Origin: Actinomycetes bacterium
Lineage (GTDB): Bacteria > Actinomycetota > Actinomycetes > S36-B12 > GCA-2699445
Direction: 5' to 3'
NCBI GenBank assembly: GCA_022600255.1
Contig: JAHZKU010000152.1
Location: 1-26,961, forward strand
DNA length: 26,961 nt
Part shown: positions 7,203 through 13,795 of the stretch, piece after piece
Layout: each line of letters begins with the position of its first letter
Position numbering within the stretch: position 1 is the stretch's first letter
Translations under genes and position numbers: made by a program
Notes under the pieces: generated by a model
The model's input: only the letters and a program-made list of their open reading frames with translations
Database searches by the model: none
Told to the model about the DNA's origin: nothing

Positions 7203-7386
7203 CCGTTCACCCGTTTGGCCTAGTCGTCCTAGCCCTGACAAACGCGGTGCCGGACCGCGAGCAGCCCACCGGCCCGCGGACTTGGGTGTGCCTCCGGGCG
7301 TTCTTTGGAGTCAAGAATGTGGGACCGAATTCAAGCCCAACAGGAAACAGCCCGATTCTAGGGTCACAGTTGTTCTAGGAGGCACC

Positions 7387-8001
7387 GTGACCACAGTGAC
7401 ACAGCAAACTGCGTTACCTAGACAGCGCCGTGCTCGCTCACGCCTGAGCGCCTTGGTCATGTCCTCAGATGCCGCGACGCGGCAGTCTTGGAGTGAACCG
7501 CTCCGCGGTGTAGGCATCGGCAACATCGTGGAGGCGGCCGGTCCTCACGAAGCCCTGACGCGCGGTCGGTCCACCACAGAACACGGTGTCTGTGTGATCC
7601 AAGCCGCACCGCAGGATGGGCAGTTGCTACAAACTGTCCGGGAACTGAAGCGGCAGGGCTGGGATCGCATGGTGCTGGTTAGTCCTCGTTGTGACGTCAA
7701 AACAGTCCGGGTTGCCTTGGCCACGCGGATCCGCAATCTTGTCGTCGCTGGGAGCGTGGCCGAGGAAAAGCCCAACGCCGTCGGCGGCAAGAGCCCAAAG
7801 GGGAACCTAGCGCTGTCAGATCGGGAGATTCAGGTTGTTCAACTCGTCGCCAACGGGCACACGAATCGATCGGTCGGCGAACAGTTGAGCCTTTCTGCGC
7901 TCACCGTCAAGAGCCATCTGTCCCGCATCGGCCGCAAGCTCGGGACCGGGGACCGCGCCCAGATCGTAGCGACCTGCATGCGGGCCGGACTCATCGGCTA
8001 G
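7387..8001 (+). CDS. LuxR-family regulator with degenerate receiver domain
   Basis: Probable DNA-binding regulator of 204 residues. The C-terminus is a LuxR/NarL helix-turn-helix (about 142-204): LSDREIQVVQLVANGHTNRS, then LSALTVKSHLSRIGRKLG and GDRAQIV. Residues about 20-120 follow a response-regulator outline, but the phospho-acceptor position reads VCVIQAAPQDG instead of an aspartate, and the conserved acidic pair and lysine are not evident. It is therefore unlikely to be switched by a histidine kinase; no kinase is adjacent. The frame is open upstream to 7192, but AGGAGG just before the GTG at 7387 decides the start. Same neighbourhood (DUF3000 before, ribonuclease D after) as a Streptomyces homologue. 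Targets unknown. Confidence 0.85.
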   Translation: MTTVTQQTALPRQRRARSRLSALVMSSDAATRQSWSEPLRGVGIGNIVEAAGPHEALTRGRSTTEHGVCVIQAAPQDGQLLQTVRELKRQGWDRMVLVSPRCDVKTVRVALATRIRNLVVAGSVAEEKPNAVGGKSPKGNLALSDREIQVVQLVANGHTNRSVGEQLSLSALTVKSHLSRIGRKLGTGDRAQIVATCMRAGLIG

Positions 8002-8008
8002 CGCCGAT
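7993..8008. terminator. Hairpin at the LuxR-gene stop, between convergent genes
   Basis: ATCGGC-TAGC-GCCGAT is a perfect six-pair stem with a four-base loop that includes the stop codon. It separates the regulator from convergent ribonuclease D, whose stop lies 32 bases further on. A direct repeat GGCTAGC (7996 and 8016) overlaps it. Confidence 0.5.
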
Positions 8009-8033
8009 CTCTCACGGCTAGCTGCGACAGTCG

Positions 8034-9326
8034 CTAGGCATTAGTTGTCTCGGTCGGGCGCAGCGCAACGGCTAGTTCCTGCGCCACCTCAGCGATCTGC
8101 CAAGGCCTAGCCCCGGCTGCGGAGAGGTCTTCGGCCAAGGCCGCCGCGTCCGCGCCCGTGTGGTCAGTCCAAGTGATGGCACGCACCGCATCCGGTGGGA
8201 TCAACACCTCCGGAGCAATCGCCAAGGTATCTGCAAGCCGCAGGATCACACCGCGCGCCACCTCATAACGGGCGGCCGCTTCAGGATTCGAGCGCCGCCA
8301 AGTGCGGTGATGGGGAATGCCGACACGCAGTGGCTTGCCGGGTAGCTCTTCCCCCGATTCGGATTGAGCAGATGCGATGGCCTCCCACCACCGCCGTAGT
8401 CGCCGCCCCTGCCTGGCGTAGGCCGGGAGTTCAGATAACGCCCGCAGATTCTTGGGCCCAGCCTCGGCCGCGGCAACGATTGCCGCGTCCGGAAGAACTC
8501 TGCCCGGCGCCCGGTCCAACTTGCTGGCCACATCCTCTCGAGCGGACCACAAAGCGCGGACCACGGCGAGTTGCTGTGGCGTCTTGGCTGCGCTGATTCC
8601 GCTAACGCGGCGCCACGGCTCGGGGTGGACTTTCGGTTGGAAGTCCAGCAGCGCCGTGAACTCCTGCTGCGCCCAATCCCAGCGCCCCGTGTCCTGCAGT
8701 CGACCGATCAGTTCTTCCCGGAGCTCGTGCAGCAACTCCACATCGAGCGCTGCGTAGCTGAGCCAAGAGGTGGGCAATGGACGCCGGGACCAGTCAGCTG
8801 CGCTATGGGACTTGGCCAGCGTGATTCCAAGGAGTTCCTCGGTCAAGGAGGCTAATCCCACGCGCGGCAACCCGAGAAGTCGGCCAGCTAACTCGGTGTC
8901 GAACAGACGGCTGGGTCGCAGACCCAGCTCAGCCAGACAGGCTAAGTCCTGGGTAGCGGCATGGAGGATCCATTCTGAACCCGCAATCGCTTCGGCAAGT
9001 GCGGAGAAGTCGGCAATCGCCTCGGGGTCCACCAACAGGATGGGGCCATCTTCTCTGCGCAACTGGATGAGAAACGCACGTTGTCCGTAGCGAATTCCGG
9101 AGGCCCGCTCCGCATCAAGTGCCACCGGACCCAGCTCAGTTCTTAGCACGCTGGCGGCCGCATCCAGCTCCGCCTGCGTATCAATCACTCCGGGAATGCC
9201 ATCAGCTGGCTCGGTCAGCAGGACGAACGTATCCTGGTCGGCTACCGGGCCGGAATCGTGCTCAGCGTCCTGATCTGAGGAGACAGGCGAGGGGACGTCG
9301 TCATCCCAATCGCCTGAGGTACTCAT
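8034..9326 (-). CDS. rnd: Ribonuclease D (DEDDy 3'-5' exonuclease with HRDC domain)
   Basis: 3'-5' exoribonuclease expected to act in trimming of stable RNA. The 430-residue protein starts with an acidic, disordered stretch. The DEDDy exonuclease core follows: Exo I VALDAERASG near residue 69 (D and E), Exo II HAATQDLACL near 127 (D), Exo III SYAALDVELLHELR near 193 (Y and D). An HRDC domain follows (about 225-310), then a C-terminal helical region including IPPDAVRAITW. The frame is open upstream to 9788, but that part overlaps fadA on the other strand and is not family-like. I chose ATG 9326; GTG at 9338 is also possible. A TACAAT hexamer at 9397-9402 may be its promoter. Confidence 0.92.
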   Translation of the reverse strand: MSTSGDWDDDVPSPVSSDQDAEHDSGPVADQDTFVLLTEPADGIPGVIDTQAELDAAASVLRTELGPVALDAERASGIRYGQRAFLIQLRREDGPILLVDPEAIADFSALAEAIAGSEWILHAATQDLACLAELGLRPSRLFDTELAGRLLGLPRVGLASLTEELLGITLAKSHSAADWSRRPLPTSWLSYAALDVELLHELREELIGRLQDTGRWDWAQQEFTALLDFQPKVHPEPWRRVSGISAAKTPQQLAVVRALWSAREDVASKLDRAPGRVLPDAAIVAAAEAGPKNLRALSELPAYARQGRRLRRWWEAIASAQSESGEELPGKPLRVGIPHHRTWRRSNPEAAARYEVARGVILRLADTLAIAPEVLIPPDAVRAITWTDHTGADAAALAEDLSAAGARPWQIAEVAQELAVALRPTETTNA

Positions 9327-9396
9327 CGTTGCCGTCACCAAATTCTTCTCGATTGGCCGAACCCGGTGCGTGATCGGAGGGTTACCCGCCAGTAGC

Positions 9397-9402
9397 ATTG
9401 TA
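9397..9402 (-). promoter_or_regulatory. Possible -10 element for ribonuclease D
   Basis: TACAAT on the minus strand matches TATAAT at five of six positions and would give a leader of about 60 bases. No good -35 box is visible. The overlapping plus-strand TGTAAT is an alternative reading facing fadA. Confidence 0.4.
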
Positions 9403-9495
9403 ATAGACGAATCGGGGCGACCCTGCCCAATGAGTAGAACGTCAGTCTGCGTTCTGATCCGAATCCGCCTTGCGTGCCAGCACGGTTCGGCTTCG

Positions 9496-9511
9496 AATCC
9501 GGCGCCGGATT
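9496..9511. promoter_or_regulatory. Perfect 16-bp palindrome upstream of fadA, candidate operator
   Basis: AATCCGGCGCCGGATT is a perfect inverted repeat ending 23 bases before the fadA GTG. A related half-site, AATCCGCC, lies at 9462-9469. Position and symmetry suit a dimeric repressor of the TetR or FadR kind controlling fadAB; the regulator itself is not in the window. Confidence 0.55.
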
Positions 9512-9534
9512 TAGCGCAGTAAGAAGGAGCGAAC

Positions 9535-10737
9535 GTGACCCAAAGCGTAAGAAACGTCGTCTTTGTGGACGGTGTAAGAACCCCATTCGGCAAGGCCGGC
9601 AAGAAGGGAATCTTCGCAGAGACCCGCGCCGACGACCTCGTGGTCAACGTCTTTCGGGAGGTCCTGCGCCGCAACGAGGCCTTACCCGCAGAACGCATCG
9701 ACGACGTCGCCGTCGCAGCCACGACCCAGACCGGTGACCAGGGCCTGACCATTGGCCGGTCGGCCGCGATGTTGTCCGGGCTGCCCAAATCGGTCCCCGG
9801 TTACTCCGTTGACCGGATGTGCGCTGGCGCGATGACGGCCGTCACCTCGCTGGCCGCCCCGATCATGGCCGGAATGTACGACGTAGCGCTTGCCGGCGGC
9901 GTGGAGCACATGGGTCGGCATCCCATGGGCGAGGGTGTGGATCCCAATCCACGTTTCCTAGCCGAGAAGTTGGTGGACCCTGAGGCCCTGCTCATGGGCA
10001 AGACGGCTGAGAACCTGCACGATCGGTTCCCACAACTCACCAAGGACCGTGCGGACGCGTTCGCGGTGGCTAGCCAAGAGAAGACAGCGGCCGCTTACGA
10101 TGCGGGCAAAATCCAGCCGATGCTGGTTCCGGTCGCCACGCGCCACGCTGAGAAGGGGTACGGCCTCGCCACCGTTGATGAGCCACCCCGACGCGGCACG
10201 ACCTTGGAGTCCCTCTCCGGTCTGAAGACCCCGTTCCGACCCCATGGCCGAGTGACGGCGGGCAACGCCGCTGGTCTAAACGACGGCGCGACCGCCGCCA
10301 TTCTGGCCGCCGAGGAAGTGGCCGACGAACTAGGACTGAACAAGGCCATGCGGATGGTTTCCTTCGCCTTCGCCGGCGTGGAACCAGAGGTGATGGGGGT
10401 CGGCCCGGTACCCGCAACCGAGAAGGCGCTGGCGCGCGCGGATCTTTCGATCGAGGATATTGGCTTGTTCGAGGTCAACGAAGCGTTCGCGGTGCAGGTG
10501 CTCGCATTCCTGGATCACTTCGGAATCGCCGACGACGACGCCCGCGTCAATCCCTACGGTGGCGCGATTGCAGTCGGGCACCCGTTGGCATCCAGCGGTA
10601 TTCGGCTCATGACCTACTTGTCCAAACACTTCGAAGAGAACCCCGACGTGCAGTACGGCCTAACCACAATGTGCATCGGGCTGGGCATGGGCGGCACCGT
10701 CATCTGGGAAAACCCCAACTACGCGAAGGGCAACTGA
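9535..10737 (+). CDS. fadA: Acetyl-CoA acyltransferase (3-ketoacyl-CoA thiolase)
   Basis: Thiolase performing the last step of fatty-acid beta-oxidation: cleavage of 3-ketoacyl-CoA by CoA to acetyl-CoA and a shortened acyl-CoA. The 400-residue length is typical. The nucleophilic cysteine lies in SVDRMCAGAM near residue 96, the catalytic histidine in AVGHPLASSG near 347, and the second catalytic cysteine in MCIGLGMGG near 379. FEVNEAFA and GGVEHMGRHP are further thiolase signatures. The GTG at 9535 has AAGGAG (9524-9529) five bases before it. fadB starts one base after the stop, so the two form the alpha-beta complex of the trifunctional type. Expression may be controlled by the palindrome upstream. 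Confidence 0.96.
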   Translation: MTQSVRNVVFVDGVRTPFGKAGKKGIFAETRADDLVVNVFREVLRRNEALPAERIDDVAVAATTQTGDQGLTIGRSAAMLSGLPKSVPGYSVDRMCAGAMTAVTSLAAPIMAGMYDVALAGGVEHMGRHPMGEGVDPNPRFLAEKLVDPEALLMGKTAENLHDRFPQLTKDRADAFAVASQEKTAAAYDAGKIQPMLVPVATRHAEKGYGLATVDEPPRRGTTLESLSGLKTPFRPHGRVTAGNAAGLNDGATAAILAAEEVADELGLNKAMRMVSFAFAGVEPEVMGVGPVPATEKALARADLSIEDIGLFEVNEAFAVQVLAFLDHFGIADDDARVNPYGGAIAVGHPLASSGIRLMTYLSKHFEENPDVQYGLTTMCIGLGMGGTVIWENPNYAKGN

Positions 10738-10738
10738 A

Positions 10739-12868
10739 ATGTCAGACACCGTGGACCAGGCCAACGAGGCGATCGACGATTCCCTACAGTTTGCCGACGA
10801 GATCGTCACACACGCCAAACTGCAGTTCATCGAACTGCCGCAAGCCGCCGGAAAAGCCGCGCTGATCACGCTGGACAACGGGTTCGACCACACCAAACCC
10901 AACACGTTCGGTCCGGGCGGGATGGCAGCGCTGACCGAGGCACTAGATGCCGCCGAGGCAGAACCGGGCTTGGTCGCACTCGCGATCACCGGCAAACCTT
11001 TCATCTTCGCGGTCGGGGCCGATCTGTCTGGAGTGCCCTCGATCCAGACCCACGATCAAGCCAAAGCCATCGGGGCGATGGGGCACGCGGCGATGAGCCG
11101 CTTGTCGGACTTCAAAGTCCCCACCTTCGCGCTGGTCAACGGCGCGGCCATGGGCGGCGGTCTAGAACTAGCGCTGCACTGCAACTACCGGACCATCTCA
11201 TCGGGCGCGGCCGCCATCGCCCTGCCCGAATGTTTCCTGGGCCTAGTCCCAGGATGGGGCGGTGCCTACCTGCTCCCCAACCTGATTGGTCCTGAGAAGG
11301 CCCTTCAGGTGATTGTCGACAACCCCCTGCAGCAGAACAAGATGCTCAAGCCCAAGCAGGTGCTTGACCTCGGAATCGCAGATGCGATGTTCGCTCCGGC
11401 AGACTTCATCGAGCAGTCGCTGAAGTGGACCGCGGAAGTGCTGCAGGGTGAAGTTGACGTTATCCGCCCCGAGATCGACCGCGGCGAGGCCTGGACAGCC
11501 ACGGTTGCCGCGGCTCGAGAGGCACTGGAGGCACGTCTACATGGGGCCGCGCCGGCGCCGGCGCGAGCCATCGCACTAGTGGACCTGGCTCGCACGGCCA
11601 CCCCGGCCGAGGGTTTCGCCGCCGAAGACGAGGCATTAGCGGACCTCATCATGAGCCAGGAACTGCGCGCCGGACTCTACTCGTTCGATCTGGTACAAAA
11701 ACGCGCCAAGCGGCCGGTCGGCGTGCCCGACAAGTCCTTGGCTCAACCGGTAAACAAGGTGGGTATTGTCGGAGCTGGCCTCATGGCAAGCCAACTCGCG
11801 CTGCTGTTCGTGCAACGCCTCGAGGTTCCGGTTGTCATGACCGATCTGGACCAAGAGCGTGTCGATAAAGGTGTGGGCTACGCGCACGGCGAGATCGATA
11901 AAAAAGTGAGCAAAGGCCGTCTCAACCCGGACAAGGCCAATCGGTTCAAAGCATTGCTGCAAGGCTCTGTGACGAAAGAGGCTTTCTCAGACGCGGATTT
12001 TGTCATCGAAGCGGTGTTCGAGGACTTGGGCGTCAAGAAGCAGGTCTTTGCCGAAGTGGAAGCTGTCGTTAGCGACACTTGCGTGTTGGCTACCAACACC
12101 TCCTCCCTCTCGGTTACAGAGATGGCGGCCGATCTACAGCATCCCGAACGGGTCGTGGGTTTCCACTTCTTCAACCCGGTCGCCATGATGCCTCTGCTAG
12201 AGATTGCTCGTGCCGAGCAGACCAACGACACCACCTTGGCCACCGCGTTCGCGGTGGGCAAGAAGCTGAAGAAGTCGTGCGTCCTGGTTAAGGATGCTCC
12301 GGCATTTGTTGTGAATCGGCTACTCACCCGGTTCTTGGGCGAAGTCACAAAGAGCGTGGATGAGGGGACAGACTTTGCCACGGCCGACCAGGCCTTGGAC
12401 ACACTGGGCCTACCGATGTCACCGTTCGTGCTCCTGCAACTCGTTGGTCCCGGCGTCGCGTACCACGTCTCTGAAACGATGAATGCTGCGTTCCCCGACC
12501 GGTTCTACGTTTCGGAGAATCTCAAGCGTCTTGTTGATGCTGGCAAGACGGCCGTTTGGTCCTATGATGCTGCTGGCAACCAAACGGTGGACCCAGAGGT
12601 GCTGGCGCTCTTCGAACAGGGCGACAGCCCGCTGACCGCTGATCAAGTGCGCCAGCGGGCCCTAGACGCGATGGCGCAAGAGGTGCAGATGATGCTCGAC
12701 GAAGGCGTCGTTGCTGAGGCCCAGGACATCGATCTATGTATGCTCCTCGGCGCTGGCTGGCCATTCCATCTAGGCGGGATCACGCCCTACCTGGATCGAG
12801 AAGGGGTCTCTGAAGCTGTCTCCGGGAAACGTTTCCTGGCTCCCGGCTTAGCGACACTCCCGGCATAA
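10739..12868 (+). CDS. fadB: FadB, enoyl-CoA hydratase / 3-hydroxyacyl-CoA dehydrogenase
   Basis: Bifunctional alpha subunit of beta-oxidation: hydrates 2-enoyl-CoA and oxidises L-3-hydroxyacyl-CoA with NAD. The 709-residue protein has an N-terminal crotonase domain (about 25-220) with FAVGADLSGV, GGGLELAL (first catalytic Glu, near 143) and PECFLGLVPGWGG (second catalytic Glu, near 163). The dehydrogenase Rossmann fold begins at VGIVGAGLMASQ near 341. The catalytic histidine is in GFHFFNPVAMMPLLE near 474. Two C-terminal dehydrogenase domains follow, the last with LGAGWPFHLGGITPYLD. The ATG follows the fadA TGA after one base, indicating translational coupling. The third glycine of GxGxxG is alanine, which I also recall in mycobacterial FadB. 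Confidence 0.96.
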   Translation: MSDTVDQANEAIDDSLQFADEIVTHAKLQFIELPQAAGKAALITLDNGFDHTKPNTFGPGGMAALTEALDAAEAEPGLVALAITGKPFIFAVGADLSGVPSIQTHDQAKAIGAMGHAAMSRLSDFKVPTFALVNGAAMGGGLELALHCNYRTISSGAAAIALPECFLGLVPGWGGAYLLPNLIGPEKALQVIVDNPLQQNKMLKPKQVLDLGIADAMFAPADFIEQSLKWTAEVLQGEVDVIRPEIDRGEAWTATVAAAREALEARLHGAAPAPARAIALVDLARTATPAEGFAAEDEALADLIMSQELRAGLYSFDLVQKRAKRPVGVPDKSLAQPVNKVGIVGAGLMASQLALLFVQRLEVPVVMTDLDQERVDKGVGYAHGEIDKKVSKGRLNPDKANRFKALLQGSVTKEAFSDADFVIEAVFEDLGVKKQVFAEVEAVVSDTCVLATNTSSLSVTEMAADLQHPERVVGFHFFNPVAMMPLLEIARAEQTNDTTLATAFAVGKKLKKSCVLVKDAPAFVVNRLLTRFLGEVTKSVDEGTDFATADQALDTLGLPMSPFVLLQLVGPGVAYHVSETMNAAFPDRFYVSENLKRLVDAGKTAVWSYDAAGNQTVDPEVLALFEQGDSPLTADQVRQRALDAMAQEVQMMLDEGVVAEAQDIDLCMLLGAGWPFHLGGITPYLDREGVSEAVSGKRFLAPGLATLPA

Positions 12869-12879
12869 GTAGACTCGCC

Positions 12880-12896
12880 GGCCAAGCGGGCTGGCC
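12880..12896. terminator. Weak hairpin between convergent fadB and lipoprotein genes
   Basis: GGCCA (12880-12884) and TGGCC (12892-12896) form a five-pair stem with a seven-base loop in the 32-base convergent gap. No T-run follows on either strand. Confidence 0.3.
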
Positions 12897-12900
12897 AGGA

Positions 12901-13698
12901 TTATTGGGCTGAGTGCAGCTCGGATTCCTGGTCGGTCCGCATATGGGCCAAGTCGTCGATGTCAGCCCACTGCAGCGCGACAAAGATGGCTCCATTCGGT
13001 GCGAGCGCTGACTCCCCCGCCACCTGAACCGCTTTCGCGATATCTAGGCAAAGGTCTATAACCAGAATCGCGTCTCCGCCTTCCGGTCCGATGGCAAAAC
13101 TGGGTGGCGCCCATGTTCCACCAGTGTTGGCTGCAGCTAGCAGAATGCGATTCACACAAGGGACCGCGGTGGGCTGGGCATTCACGAGCGCCGGGATCTT
13201 TCCGTCCTGGACAATCTGATACATCGACTCCCCCGTTTCCGGCACCGGGGCAATACCGGACATGAAGGACTTGCCACCGTAGCTGGCAAAACTGGTGTCG
13301 GGGAATGTGATCTTGTCGCCGTCCGTGGCTGCGCCGATTTCGGCACTGCGCCAAGCGGACCCGAATTTCAGCGGGGCGTTGGGCTCGTCGGCCACTGCGT
13401 ATGGGTCCTGATCCGTTTCCGCCTGGGTCAATGTTGTCGTGATGACTCGGGTCAAAGCCTGGTGCACGTCTAGAAACGCAGACAGATCCGTACTCGGGTC
13501 GGGAATCTGAAACTGCCCTGACGCGTTCTGGGTGGCCGGAACCAATCGCATAATCCCCTCCAAGGAACACAGGTCGGTACTTGCGGCACGCCAGTTTGGT
13601 GCCTTGCTAACCGGCAAGTCCGAGCAGGAGGCCAAGGTCAGGCCTAGGGCTGTCGCCAATCCGACCGCAGCGAGCAGACGACGCAAGGAAACAAACAT
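12901..13698 (-). CDS. Predicted lipoprotein of unknown function
   Basis: Protein of 265 residues that I do not recognise. The N-terminus is a lipoprotein signal peptide: MFVSLRRLL, a hydrophobic stretch, then the lipobox LASC with the lipidated cysteine at residue 25. The mature part contains further cysteines (DLCSLEG near 45, VPCVNR near 183, IDLCLDIA near 220), which could form disulfides outside the cell. Blocks such as AWRSAEIGAATDGDKITFP and ILVIDLCLDIAKAVQ suggest a folded alpha/beta domain but no enzyme motif. The pattern resembles small actinobacterial DUF3558-type lipoproteins only loosely. It lies behind the cyclic-di-GMP genes on the same strand but has its own TACGTT hexamer six bases before the ATG and is separated by a strong hairpin. 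Confidence 0.8.
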   Translation of the reverse strand: MFVSLRRLLAAVGLATALGLTLASCSDLPVSKAPNWRAASTDLCSLEGIMRLVPATQNASGQFQIPDPSTDLSAFLDVHQALTRVITTTLTQAETDQDPYAVADEPNAPLKFGSAWRSAEIGAATDGDKITFPDTSFASYGGKSFMSGIAPVPETGESMYQIVQDGKIPALVNAQPTAVPCVNRILLAAANTGGTWAPPSFAIGPEGGDAILVIDLCLDIAKAVQVAGESALAPNGAIFVALQWADIDDLAHMRTDQESELHSAQ

Positions 13699-13704
13699 GG
13701 CCGC

Positions 13705-13710
13705 AACGTA
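13705..13710 (-). promoter_or_regulatory. Putative -10 element (leaderless) for the lipoprotein gene
   Basis: TACGTT on the minus strand lies six bases before the ATG at 13698, with no Shine-Dalgarno site between. No -35 box is evident. Confidence 0.45.
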
Positions 13711-13742
13711 TCAGTCGCGCCGAGGGTAGGGGTGTGCGATGA

Positions 13743-13777
13743 CGGGATTCGCACCCACCGACTGTGGGTTGATCCCG
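13743..13777 (-). terminator. Two-tier hairpin behind the cyclic-di-GMP operon
   Basis: CGGGAT (13743-13748) pairs with ATCCCG (13772-13777), and inside it ACCCAC (13753-13758) pairs with GTGGGT (13764-13769) around a five-base loop. It lies 19 bases after the stop of the membrane GGDEF-EAL gene and before the lipoprotein promoter, so termination is the likely role. No T-run follows on the minus strand. Part of it resembles a tRNA T-arm. Confidence 0.5.
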
Positions 13778-13795
13778 GTCTCTTGGCTGCAAGGT

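Noticed and set aside
9327..9788. N-terminal extension of the ribonuclease D frame
   Set aside because: It covers the fadA promoter and 5' end on the opposite strand and carries no exonuclease features.
11762..11800. Loss of the third glycine in the FadB nucleotide-binding motif as a sign of inactivity
   Set aside because: GAGLMAS is, as I recall, the normal form in actinobacterial FadB proteins, so it is not a defect.
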